DNA of 35,428 bases, taken from Oscillospiraceae bacterium (GTDB lineage Bacteria > Bacillota > Clostridia > Oscillospirales > Oscillospiraceae). Numbering within the stretch: position 1 is the stretch's first letter; every line of letters begins with the position of its first letter. Positions 23,391-31,062 of this stretch are shown here, piece after piece. The notes beneath the pieces are model-generated. The model saw only the letters and a program-made list of their open reading frames with translations. It searched no databases and was not told the origin of the DNA. Location of the stretch: contig JAFSZH010000040.1 in the NCBI GenBank assembly GCA_017455685.1, positions 1 to 35,428 on the forward strand, given 5' to 3'. Both the position numbers and the translations under genes were made by a program.

Positions 23391-23510
23391 TTCTCCACAG
23401 CTTATTATGAATAGAATGTGAATATTCATTTTTCAGCGGATGCGGAAAAGAGCTTGAACATCAACGTTTTACACACTTCCCACAGATTTTTCCACAGGGT
23501 TATGTCCACG
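23391..23510 (+). promoter_or_regulatory. Cluster of DnaA-box-like sites
   Basis: TTCTCCACA (23391-23399, one mismatch to TTATCCACA), TTTTACACA (23467-23475) and TTTTCCACA (23488-23496), the last two fitting the relaxed consensus TTWTNCACA, are all on the plus strand. Two weaker sites (CTTCCCACA at 23476, ATGTCCACG at 23502) and a reverse-strand-like TGTGAATAT (23417-23425) add to them. The region is AT-rich for this genome. It resembles part of an origin, but no dnaA or dnaN gene is nearby. Confidence 0.4.
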
Positions 23511-23574
23511 AAAAGGGAAAAAGATATTCATTTTCGGTTTCCATAAGCGCCTCTTCGACAAAAAATATTCATTT
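23407..23574. repeat. Repeated TATTCAT motif in the region upstream of the carboxypeptidase gene
   Basis: ATATTCATTT occurs three times in the same direction (23422-23431, 23524-23533, 23565-23574), and an inverted ATGAATA lies at 23407-23413. The inverted and first copies form a 7-base dyad. Read toward the carboxypeptidase gene, the motif is AAATGAATAT. It could bind a regulator. Confidence 0.6.
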
Positions 23575-23588
23575 CTGACCCGCCGCAG

Positions 23589-23623
23589 AAAAAACCGCAG
23601 AGGGGGCGCTTCCCCCTCTGCGG
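23589..23623 (-). terminator. Terminator of the cysteine desulfurase gene
   Basis: A 12-bp stem (23595-23606 with 23612-23623) with a CGCTT loop has six A on its left (23589-23594), which give a T-run on the minus strand. Confidence 0.9.
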
Positions 23624-23628
23624 CGGTA

Positions 23629-23657
23629 TTGACGAGAGTATTTTGTGTGATTACAAT
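23629..23657 (+). promoter_or_regulatory. Promoter-like sequence pointing antisense into the desulfurase gene
   Basis: TTGACG (23629-23634), a 17-base spacer and TACAAT (23652-23657), each one base from consensus. No plus-strand gene follows until 24824, so it would make an antisense RNA across the 3' end of the desulfurase gene. Confidence 0.5.
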
Positions 23658-23662
23658 GGGGT

Positions 23663-24796
23663 TTACAGCGCGGTGCGGAGCTCTCCGGCGGCGTTGACCA
23701 GCTCGGAGCAGAAGATCTCACACTCCTCCCGGGTGGTGTAGCGGGAGAAGCCCAGCCGCAGCGCCCCGTCGATGACCCGGTCCGGGACCCCCATGGCCTC
23801 CAGCACGTGGCTGCGGCGGCCCCGCTTGCAGGCGGAACTCTTGGAAACGCAGATCCCTTTGGCTTCCAGATAGTTCATCAGCACCTCGCTGCGGTAGCCG
23901 GGCAGGGACAGCGACAGGATGTGGCTTGCCCCGCCGGGGAGAAAGACCGCGTTGGGCAGCTTCCGGGAGAGGGTCTCCTCACAGTATTGCCGAAGCTCGG
24001 CCATCCGCGCCGACGCCTCAGGCATGGCCGATTTCGCCTGCCGCACCGCCTCGGCAAAGGCGGCGATCTGGGGCAGGGGCTCCGTGCCGGAGCGCAGGCC
24101 GTTTTCCTGTCCCCCGCCGGTGAGCATAGGCTCGAGCCGGACGCCGCTGCGGACGTACAGTGCGCCGATGCCCTTGGGCGCGTGGATCTTGTGTCCGCTG
24201 ACGGAGATGAGATCCGCCCCCAGTGATTTGGGGGTGAAGGGCAGCTTCATGAAGCCCTGGACCGCGTCGGTGTGGAGCAGGGCGGGGGACTTTTCTTCCC
24301 GCAGCACCCGGGACACCCCGGCGATATCCGTGACAGCGCCGGTCTCGTTGTTCACCAGCATCAGCGACACCAGCACCGTGTCCGGCCGCAGGGCCGCTCG
24401 CACGGCCTCGGGGCTCACGGCCCCGTCGGGACCGGGGGGCAGAAGCGTCACCTCGCAGCCGGCGGCGGAGAGTTCCTCCAGCGTCTTGCGCACGGCGTCG
24501 TGCTCCGTGAGGGAGGAAATGACGTGCTTTCCCTTCCGCCGCTGGGCTCTCACGGCGCCCCGGATGGCCCAGTTGTCGCTTTCGGTGCCGCCGGAGGTGA
24601 AAATGAGCTCCTTTTCGGCGCAGCCCAGCCCGGCGGCCACGGCTTTCCGGGCCTGATCCAGTACCGCCCGGGCCTCCCGGCCCTTGGTATGGGTGGAGCC
24701 GGGGTTGCCGTAGGTCTCCAGCATGACGTGCATCGCCGCTTCCGCCGCCTCGGGACAGACCCGCGTGGTGGCGGCGTTATCCAGATAAATCTCCAT
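23663..24796 (-). CDS. Cysteine desulfurase (NifS/IscS-like, PLP-dependent)
   Basis: A 377-residue enzyme that takes sulfur from cysteine to form a persulfide used for Fe-S clusters or tRNA thiolation. Motifs: MEIYLDNAATT, YGNPGSTHTKG, FTSGGTESDNWAI, the PLP pocket HTDAVQGF, the Schiff-base Lys in SVSGHKIHAPKG, and the catalytic Cys in SKSSACKRGRRSHVL. The usual SACSSG is replaced by SACKRG. The start at 24796 is preferred over 24805: AGAGG is nine bases before the former and abuts the latter. The neighbour mtaB, a sulfur-inserting enzyme, starts 27 bases away on the other strand, which suggests a functional link. No iscU or nifU gene is adjacent. Confidence 0.93.
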   Translation of the reverse strand: MEIYLDNAATTRVCPEAAEAAMHVMLETYGNPGSTHTKGREARAVLDQARKAVAAGLGCAEKELIFTSGGTESDNWAIRGAVRAQRRKGKHVISSLTEHDAVRKTLEELSAAGCEVTLLPPGPDGAVSPEAVRAALRPDTVLVSLMLVNNETGAVTDIAGVSRVLREEKSPALLHTDAVQGFMKLPFTPKSLGADLISVSGHKIHAPKGIGALYVRSGVRLEPMLTGGGQENGLRSGTEPLPQIAAFAEAVRQAKSAMPEASARMAELRQYCEETLSRKLPNAVFLPGGASHILSLSLPGYRSEVLMNYLEAKGICVSKSSACKRGRRSHVLEAMGVPDRVIDGALRLGFSRYTTREECEIFCSELVNAAGELRTAL

Positions 24797-24823
24797 GAAA
24801 TCCATCCTCTGGGAGTTTTTGTT

Positions 24824-26113
24824 ATGCGCTATATTATAGCCACATTGGGCTGCAAGGTCAACCAATATGAATCCGAGGCCATCGAGCAGCTGCTCCGGCA
24901 GGACGGCCACCGCCCCGCCGAAGCGGGAGAGACGGCGGACGCCGTGCTGGTGAACACCTGCGCCGTCACCGCCGAGGGCGCCCGGAAGGTCCGCCAGACG
25001 GTCCGGCGGCTGCGGCGGGAACACCCGGAGGCGCTGCTGGCGGTGTGCGGCTGCTGGAGCCAGGTGGAGCGGCGGGAAGCCGCCGACCTTGGGGCGGAGG
25101 TCCTCTTCGGGACCGGGGACCGCCGGGGCTTCGTGGCGGCGGTGGAGGCCGCCGCGGAAAACCGGAGCGGGGAGCGGACGGAAAAGCTGGACGATCCCTT
25201 CCGCCGGACGGACTATGAGGAGCTGCCCGCCGGGGCCTACGCCGGCCACGCCCGGGCCTATCTGAAGATCCAGGACGGCTGCGACAATTTCTGCACCTAC
25301 TGCATCATCCCCTTCGCCCGGGGCCGGGTGCTTTCCCTGCCCGAGGACCGCTGCGCCGCCGAGGCCGCGGCGCTGGCGGCGCGGGGCTACCGGGAGATCG
25401 TGGTCACCGGCATCGAGATCGCCTCCTGGGGCAAGGAGCGAAAGAACGGCAAGACCCTCATCGACGCCCTGGAGGCCATGGCCGCGTCGGCGCCGGAGGT
25501 CCGGCTCCATCTGGGGAGCCTGGAGCCCACCGCCGTCACGGAGGATTTCGTCCGGCAGCTGGGTGCGCTGAACGTGTGTCCCCACTTCCACCTCTCCCTC
25601 CAATCAGGCTGTGACGCCACCCTGCGGCGGATGCACCGGAAGTACGACACGGCCTTCTTTTTCGCTGTCACGGAGCGGCTGCGCGCCGCCTTTCCGGGCT
25701 GCTCGCTGACCACGGACCTGATCTGCGGCTTCCCCGGGGAGACGGAGGAGGAGTTCGCCGCTACCCTGGCCTTTGCGGAACGCTGCGATTTTGCCGCCAT
25801 GCACGTCTTTCCTTATTCCCGGCGGCCCGGCACCAAGGCGGACGCCATGCCGGACCAGATCTCCCGGGAGGTGAAGGCGGAGCGCTGCCGCCGGATACAG
25901 GCTCTCGCCGACGAGATGAAGCGCCGGTATCTCCTCGCCCAGGTGGGGGAGACGCGGCAGGCGCTGTTCGAGACGGAAAAGAACGGCGTGGCCCGGGGCC
26001 ACACGGAGAACTATCTGGAGGTCGCCGTCCCGGCGGAGCAGGTCCGCGGCCGGGTGCTCCCGGTGCGCATCACCGGAGCGGGCGACGGCTGCTTGTCCGG
26101 ACTTTTGCTTTGA
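24824..26113 (+). CDS. mtaB: tRNA t6A37 methylthiotransferase MtaB
   Basis: A 429-residue radical-SAM enzyme that adds a methylthio group to t6A at position 37 of certain tRNAs. N-terminal cluster ligands are in LGCKVNQYES, NTCAVT and CGCWSQ. The radical-SAM motif CDNFCTYCIIPFARG gives CxxxCxxC. SGCDATLRRMHRKY and TTDLICGFPGETEEEF are typical. The C-terminal TRAM domain is short. Length and the CKVNQ form point to MtaB rather than MiaB or RimO. The ATG at 24824 has GGGAG upstream. I found no convincing plus-strand promoter in the 27-base gap; it would have to lie within the desulfurase gene. The stop lies inside the serC -35 box. Confidence 0.93.
   Translation: MRYIIATLGCKVNQYESEAIEQLLRQDGHRPAEAGETADAVLVNTCAVTAEGARKVRQTVRRLRREHPEALLAVCGCWSQVERREAADLGAEVLFGTGDRRGFVAAVEAAAENRSGERTEKLDDPFRRTDYEELPAGAYAGHARAYLKIQDGCDNFCTYCIIPFARGRVLSLPEDRCAAEAAALAARGYREIVVTGIEIASWGKERKNGKTLIDALEAMAASAPEVRLHLGSLEPTAVTEDFVRQLGALNVCPHFHLSLQSGCDATLRRMHRKYDTAFFFAVTERLRAAFPGCSLTTDLICGFPGETEEEFAATLAFAERCDFAAMHVFPYSRRPGTKADAMPDQISREVKAERCRRIQALADEMKRRYLLAQVGETRQALFETEKNGVARGHTENYLEVAVPAEQVRGRVLPVRITGAGDGCLSGLLL
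24833..24861 (-). promoter_or_regulatory. Promoter of the desulfurase gene inside the mtaB coding region
   Basis: The minus strand has TTGACC (24861-24856), a 17-base spacer and TATAAT (24838-24833). It lies within codons 4-13 of mtaB and would start transcription near 24826, about 30 bases before the desulfurase ATG. Confidence 0.82.
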
Positions 26114-26138
26114 CAAATTAAATCGATGGGAGTATACT
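26110..26138 (+). promoter_or_regulatory. Sigma-A promoter of serC-serA
   Basis: TTGACA (26110-26115), a 17-base spacer and TATACT (26133-26138). The mtaB stop codon TGA (26111-26113) lies within the -35. Confidence 0.9.
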
Positions 26139-26150
26139 GTGCTAACATCG

Positions 26151-26166
26151 ATCCCCGCCCGGGGAT
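26151..26166 (+). other. Small hairpin in the serC leader
   Basis: ATCCCC (26151-26156) and GGGGAT (26161-26166) form a 6-bp stem with a GCCC loop in the 5' leader. No T-box or riboswitch pattern is seen. Confidence 0.35.
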
Positions 26167-26198
26167 ATCATGCTTTATAGGAAGAAAGGAATCGGCCT

Positions 26199-27287
26199 AT
26201 GAAACGGGAAGAAGTTTTTAATTTTTCCGCCGGACCCTCCGTGCTGCCCACGCCGGTGCTGGAGCGGGCCGCCTCCGAGCTGCTCAATTACCGGGGAAGC
26301 GGTATGTCCGTGATGGAGATGAGCCACCGCAGCGGCGTTTTCATGGAGCTTTTCGCCGAAACCAAGGCCAGACTGCGCGCCGCCCTTTCCGTGCCGGAGA
26401 CCCATGAGATCCTGTTTCTGCAGGGCGGTGCCTCCCTGCAGTTCTCCATGATCCCGCTGAACCTCTCCGCCGAGGGGGACACGGTGGACTACGCCGTCAC
26501 CGGCAACTTTGCCCGCATCGCCTGCAGAGAGGCGGAAAAGTACTGCCGGGTCAACGTGGCGGCCTCCAGCGAGAGCACCGATTTCGACCGCATCCCCGCC
26601 CAGAAGGAGCTGAAGCTCTCCCCGGAGGCGAAATACTTTTACTACTGCGCCAACAACACCATTTACGGCACGGCCTGGCCCTACGTGCCCGAGACGGCCG
26701 CGCCGCTGGTGTGCGATATGTCCTCGGAGATCCTGTCCCGGCCGGTGGACGTGTCCCGCTACGGGCTGATCTTCGCCGGAGCCCAGAAGAACATGGCGCC
26801 CGCGGGCCTCACCGTGGTCATCATCGACAAGGCCCTGGCCGGGAAAGAGCGGCCCGTCACGCCGCTGATGCTGTCCTATCAGCGGATGATCGACAAGGAC
26901 TCCATGTACAACACGCCCCCCTGCTACAACATCTACGTGCTGGGACTGGTGCTGGACTGGGTAGCGGCCAACGGCGGCGTGGCGGGCATGGAGAAGCTGA
27001 AAAAGCAGCGCTCCGCCCTGCTCTATAACTATCTGGACGAGAGCCGCCTCTTCAAGCCCTGCGCCGGAAAGGACTGCCGCAGCGACATGAACGTCACCTT
27101 CCGCACCGGAGACGCCGCCCTGGACGCGGAGTTCGTCAAATTCACCCAGGCCAACGGCATGCAGAACGTGAAGGGCCACCGGAGCGTGGGCGGCATGCGG
27201 GCGTCCATCTACAACGCCATGCCCGTGGAGGGCGTGGAAAAGCTGGTGGCGCTGATGAAGGAATTCGAGGTGAAGCATCATGTTTAA
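26199..27287 (+). CDS. serC: Phosphoserine aminotransferase
   Basis: A 362-residue PLP enzyme that converts 3-phosphohydroxypyruvate and glutamate to phosphoserine, the second step of serine synthesis. Family pattern: FNFSAGPSVLPTPVLE, GMSVMEMSHRSG, FLQGGASLQFSMIPLNL, the PLP Lys in AGAQKNMAPAGLTVVI, and GHRSVGGMRASIYNAMPVEGV at the end. AGGAAGAAAGGA precedes the ATG. Its last eight bases overlap serA, so the two are translationally coupled. No serB gene is seen in the window. Confidence 0.98.
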   Translation: MKREEVFNFSAGPSVLPTPVLERAASELLNYRGSGMSVMEMSHRSGVFMELFAETKARLRAALSVPETHEILFLQGGASLQFSMIPLNLSAEGDTVDYAVTGNFARIACREAEKYCRVNVAASSESTDFDRIPAQKELKLSPEAKYFYYCANNTIYGTAWPYVPETAAPLVCDMSSEILSRPVDVSRYGLIFAGAQKNMAPAGLTVVIIDKALAGKERPVTPLMLSYQRMIDKDSMYNTPPCYNIYVLGLVLDWVAANGGVAGMEKLKKQRSALLYNYLDESRLFKPCAGKDCRSDMNVTFRTGDAALDAEFVKFTQANGMQNVKGHRSVGGMRASIYNAMPVEGVEKLVALMKEFEVKHHV

Positions 27288-28446
27288 GATCCAGACGAAA
27301 AACGTCATCGCCGAGAGCGGTATCGACGTGCTGAAACGGGCCGGCTTCGCGGTGAGCCCGGAGGAGACCGACCCCGACGCCCTGCTGATCCGCTCCTTCA
27401 AGCTCCACGACGCGGTGTTCAACGACGCTCTGCTGTGCATCGGCCGGGCGGGCATCGGCGTGGACAATATCCCCGTGGACCGCTGCACCGAAGAGGGCAT
27501 CGCCGTGTTCAACACCCCCGGCGCCAACGCCGACAGCGTGAAGGAGCTGCTGCTGTGCTGTCTGACCCTGGCCTCCCGGGACGTGATCGGCGCCTCCGAG
27601 TGGGTCAAATCCCTGGCCGGGGAGGGGGAAAAGATCCCCGCCCTGGTGGAAAAGGGCAAAAACGCCTTCGTGGGCCCGGAGATCTCCGGCAAGCGGCTGG
27701 GGGTCATCGGCCTGGGCGCCATCGGCTCCCGGGTGGCCAACGCCGCTCTGCAGATGGATATGGAGGTCAGCGGCTACGATCCGTTCCTCTCGGTGGACAG
27801 CGCCTGGAACCTGTCCAGCAAGATCGAGCACGTGACGGATCTGGATGAGCTGTACCGGAGCTGCGACTATCTGACTATGCACATCCACTCCACCCCCCAG
27901 ACCTACCACTATCTGGACGCGGCGGCCTTCGCCAAGATGAAGCCGGGCATGCGGATACTGAACTTCGCCCGGGGCGAGCTGGTGGACGACGACGCTCTGC
28001 TGGAGGCGCTTTCCTCCGGCAAGGTGGCCCGGTACATCACCGACTTCCCCAACGAGAAGCTGGTAGGGCAGAAGAACGTGGTGGCCCTGCCCCACATCGG
28101 CGCCACCACCCCCGAGGCGGAGGAGAAATGCGCTGTCATGGCCGCCCGGGAGATCCGGGACTATCTGAAAAACGGCAACGTGCGCAACAGCGTCAACCTG
28201 CCCAACGCGGAGCTGAACCGGCTGGGCGAGAGCCGGCTGTGCCTGCTCCATGAGAACAAGCCCGGCATGCTCAATCAGTTCCTGGAGATCATCGCCGGCG
28301 ACGGCATCAACGTGGAGCACATGCTCAACAAGGCCCGGGGCAGCACCGCCTACACCATCTTCGACACCGCGACCGCGCTGGACGAGGCCACGGCGGACCG
28401 GATGCGCGCCATCCCCGGCGTGGTGCGGGTGCGGCTGCTGAAATAA
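27280..28446 (+). CDS. serA: D-3-phosphoglycerate dehydrogenase with ACT domain
   Basis: A 388-residue enzyme for the first step of serine synthesis, oxidising 3-phosphoglycerate with NAD. The Rossmann motif is GLGAIGSRV; substrate and catalytic regions are GRAGIGVDNIP, NFARGELVDDDAL and PHIGATTPEAEEKCA. Residues about 315-388 (LCLLHENKPGMLNQFLEIIAGDGINVEHM) are an ACT domain, often used for feedback inhibition by serine. It follows serC with an 8-base overlap, giving one serine operon under the promoter at 26110. Confidence 0.98.
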   Translation: MFKIQTKNVIAESGIDVLKRAGFAVSPEETDPDALLIRSFKLHDAVFNDALLCIGRAGIGVDNIPVDRCTEEGIAVFNTPGANADSVKELLLCCLTLASRDVIGASEWVKSLAGEGEKIPALVEKGKNAFVGPEISGKRLGVIGLGAIGSRVANAALQMDMEVSGYDPFLSVDSAWNLSSKIEHVTDLDELYRSCDYLTMHIHSTPQTYHYLDAAAFAKMKPGMRILNFARGELVDDDALLEALSSGKVARYITDFPNEKLVGQKNVVALPHIGATTPEAEEKCAVMAAREIRDYLKNGNVRNSVNLPNAELNRLGESRLCLLHENKPGMLNQFLEIIAGDGINVEHMLNKARGSTAYTIFDTATALDEATADRMRAIPGVVRVRLLK

Positions 28447-28486
28447 GCGCCGAAGCGTGAAAAAAGGACAAAAAACGGAATAATCG

Positions 28487-28518
28487 TTCCCCCGCCCGTT
28501 GAAATACAGGCGGGGGAA
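28487..28518 (+). promoter_or_regulatory. Dyad around the -35 of the P-type ATPase promoter
   Basis: TTCCCCCGCC (28487-28496) and GGCGGGGGAA (28509-28518) are perfect 10-base inverted copies 12 bases apart. TTGAAA, the -35, lies in the centre. No T-tract follows, so an operator is more likely than a serA terminator, though a terminator role cannot be excluded. Confidence 0.6.
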
Positions 28519-28527
28519 TGGTATATT
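28499..28527 (+). promoter_or_regulatory. Sigma-A promoter of the P-type ATPase gene
   Basis: TTGAAA (28499-28504), a 17-base spacer and TATATT (28522-28527). It shows that the in-frame ATG at 28518 is not the real start. Confidence 0.75.
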
Positions 28528-28580
28528 ATGAAAGATTGAACAGTAACGCGGGGGAAACCCCCGGGGAAGAAGGCCGGAGC

Positions 28581-31019
28581 GTGAAGCTGCTGCGGAAGAA
28601 AACCGAATCAGAACTCCGCCGCAGCGAGCTCCCCGTGCTGGAGAGCGACGCCCGGACCGGCCTGACCTCTGAGCAGGCGAAGGAGCGCATGGACGCGGGC
28701 TGGGCCAACGTGAGCGTAGAGCCCCCCATCCGGACTACCGGGCAGATCCTGCGGACCCATCTGCTGACCTATTTCAACGCCCTGTTCACCCTGTTCGCCG
28801 TGTGTCTGGCGCTGGCCCGGTCCTCCATTCTGAACTTTACCTTCCTGGGCGTGGTGATCGTCAACGCCGTCATCGGCATCGTCCAGGAGCTCCGCAGCCG
28901 GAAAGCCCTGGAGGAGCTGAACATCCTCCAGACCCCCAGCGCCGCGGCGGTCCGGGACGGGGAGCGGATCAAGCTGCCCACCCGGGAGCTGGTCCGGGAC
29001 GACGTGGTGGAATTCACCGCCGGGGAGCAGGTCTGCGCCGACGCCCTGGTACTGGAGGGCGAATGCCAGGTCAACGAGGGCCTGGTCACCGGCGAGGCAG
29101 ACGAGATCCGCAAAAAGCCCGGGGACGAGCTGCTCTCCGGCAGCTTCCTCATCTCCGGCCGCTGCCGGGCCCGGCTCACCGCCGTGGGCGAGGATTCCTT
29201 TGTCAACCGGCTGACCATCGAGGCCAAGCGGCAGAAGAAGCCCCAGATCAAGGGCATGATGAAGGACCTCAGGGACCTTGTCATGTGGATCGGCGTCATC
29301 ATCCTGCCTCTGGGGGTCCTGCTGGCGGTGAAGGAGATCCACTGGCTGGGCCGTGACGTCACCACCGGCGTGACCTCCACCGTAGGAGCGCTGGTGGGCA
29401 TGATCCCGGAGGGGCTGTACCTGCTGACCAGCCTGGCGCTGGTGGCGGGGGTGCTGCGTCTGGCCCGGAAAAAGACCATGTGCCGCCAGATGGACTGCAT
29501 CGAGACACTGGCCCGGGTGGACACCCTGTGCGTGGACAAGACCGGAACCATCACCGAGAACAAGATGGCGGTGGAGGACGTGGTGCTGCTGTGCCCCGAC
29601 CGCTTTATCGGGGACGATATCCGCATGATCATGGCCGACTACGTGGCGGCCATGCAGTCGGACAACGACACCATGGCGGCCCTGCGAAAGTATTTCACCG
29701 GCCAGGTCAATCAGCGGGCCATCGCCGCCAAGCCCTTTTCCTCCGCCCGGAAGTACGGCGGCGTGTCCTTCCACGAGGACGAGACATATTTGCTGGGCGC
29801 GCCGGAGATCCTGTTGGGGGAAGAATACGGCGAGTACGCCCCGCTGGTGGACGAGTACTCCGCCAAAGGATGTCGGGTGCTGCTGCTGGCCATGTACGAC
29901 GGCCGGCTGGACGACGCCGAGCTCAGCGGGGAGCTGCTGCCCGTGGCGCTGATATTGCTGTCCAACAAGATCCGCGCCGAGGCGCCGGACACCTTCGCCT
30001 ACTTCGACCGGCAGGGGGTCAGCGTCCGGGTCATCTCCGGGGACAACCCGCTGACCGTGTCCGAGGTGGCCAAACGGGCGGGGATCCCCGGCGCGGAGCG
30101 CTGGGTGGACGCCCGGACGCTGAAGACCGACGAGGAGATCGAGGCCGCGGCGGAGGATACCGTGGTCTTCGGCCGGGTGACGCCGGAGCAGAAGCGGCGG
30201 CTGATCCGGGCCATGAAGCGCGCCGGACGGACCGTGGCCATGACCGGCGACGGCGTCAACGACGTGCTGGCACTGAAGGAGGCCGACTGCTCCATCGCCA
30301 TGGCCTCCGGCAGCGAGGTGGCCGCCCAGGTGAGTCAGATCGTGCTGATGGAGTCCGACTTCTCCGCCCTGCCCTCGGTGGTGGGGGAGGGCCGCCGGGT
30401 CATCAACAACATCGAACGCAGCGCCTCGCTGTATCTGGTGAAAAACATTTTCTCCCTGTCGCTGGCGCTGCTGAGCCTGCTGTTTACCCTGCCTTATCCG
30501 CTGGTGCCGGCCCAGCTGGGACTGGTGAACGTGATGACCATTGGCATCCCGTCCTTTGTGCTGGCCATGGAGCCCAACGCCGACCTGGTTCGGGGCAATT
30601 TCCTGAAGAACGTGCTGCTCCGCGCCCTGCCCGCCGCACTGACGGACCTGTTCCTGTGCGAGGGCGTCATGCTCTTCTATCTGGCCGCCGGGCTGGAGGA
30701 CAGCGCCATGAGCACCATCTGCGCCGGCATCATGGGCGTGGTGGGACTGATGATGGTGTTCCGCACCGCCAGGCCCATGAACCGGTGGCACGTTCTGCTG
30801 GTGGGCTCGCTTACGGCAGGCTTCGTCCTGTGCTTCATTTTCCTGAAATGGTATTTCAGGCTGGTTCCGCTGAATTTCCTCAGCATGCTGGTGCTGGGCG
30901 TGTTTGCCCTGCTGGCCTGGCCGGTGATGACCGCCATGGAAAAAATGCTCGCCGCCGTCCGGGGCTTTTTCGCCCGGCTGCGGGCAAAGAGGTCCGAACC
31001 GGCGGAGACCGACCCATAA
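28581..31019 (+). CDS. CtpE-like cation-transporting P-type ATPase
   Basis: About 812 residues from GTG 28581 (AAGG seven bases upstream). The longer frame from ATG 28518 overlaps the promoter and is rejected. Order: N-terminal helices, actuator domain with the phosphatase loop EGLVTGEADE (TGE), TM4 with MIPEGLYLLTS, phosphorylation site CVDKTGTITE, nucleotide domain with KPFSSARKYG, hinge TGDGVNDVLALKEAD, and six C-terminal helices including NVMTIGIPSFVLAMEPN. The PEGL motif and overall pattern resemble Mycobacterium CtpE, reported to take up calcium, rather than heavy-metal pumps (no CPC motif or HMA domain). Calcium is a family-based guess. The small export gene 43 bases downstream is probably in the same operon. 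Confidence 0.92.
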   Translation: MKLLRKKTESELRRSELPVLESDARTGLTSEQAKERMDAGWANVSVEPPIRTTGQILRTHLLTYFNALFTLFAVCLALARSSILNFTFLGVVIVNAVIGIVQELRSRKALEELNILQTPSAAAVRDGERIKLPTRELVRDDVVEFTAGEQVCADALVLEGECQVNEGLVTGEADEIRKKPGDELLSGSFLISGRCRARLTAVGEDSFVNRLTIEAKRQKKPQIKGMMKDLRDLVMWIGVIILPLGVLLAVKEIHWLGRDVTTGVTSTVGALVGMIPEGLYLLTSLALVAGVLRLARKKTMCRQMDCIETLARVDTLCVDKTGTITENKMAVEDVVLLCPDRFIGDDIRMIMADYVAAMQSDNDTMAALRKYFTGQVNQRAIAAKPFSSARKYGGVSFHEDETYLLGAPEILLGEEYGEYAPLVDEYSAKGCRVLLLAMYDGRLDDAELSGELLPVALILLSNKIRAEAPDTFAYFDRQGVSVRVISGDNPLTVSEVAKRAGIPGAERWVDARTLKTDEEIEAAAEDTVVFGRVTPEQKRRLIRAMKRAGRTVAMTGDGVNDVLALKEADCSIAMASGSEVAAQVSQIVLMESDFSALPSVVGEGRRVINNIERSASLYLVKNIFSLSLALLSLLFTLPYPLVPAQLGLVNVMTIGIPSFVLAMEPNADLVRGNFLKNVLLRALPAALTDLFLCEGVMLFYLAAGLEDSAMSTICAGIMGVVGLMMVFRTARPMNRWHVLLVGSLTAGFVLCFIFLKWYFRLVPLNFLSMLVLGVFALLAWPVMTAMEKMLAAVRGFFARLRAKRSEPAETDP

Positions 31020-31028
31020 TTCTCTACA

Positions 31029-31054
31029 GGAGGGATCCCGCGTTCCCGCGGGAG
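31029..31054 (+). promoter_or_regulatory. Ribosome site set off from its start codon by a hairpin
   Basis: AGGAGG (31029-31034) is 28 bases from the GTG at 31063, too far for normal use. A perfect 7-bp hairpin (31036-31042 with 31047-31053, TTCC loop) lies between; folding it would reduce the gap to about ten bases. GGGAG (31050-31054), partly in the stem, is the alternative site eight bases from GTG. Confidence 0.45.
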
Positions 31055-31062
31055 AACTGACG

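Noticed and set aside
24777..24785. TTATCCAGA as a further DnaA box
   Set aside because: A lone near-match inside the desulfurase gene, 1.3 kb from the cluster; chance is likely.
26139..26198. T-box or riboswitch in the serine operon leader
   Set aside because: The leader is about 55 bases with only a 6-bp hairpin; no specifier, T-box sequence or terminator is present.
28518..28580. P-type ATPase start at ATG 28518
   Set aside because: This ATG lies between the -35 and -10 of the likely promoter and would not be in the mRNA.
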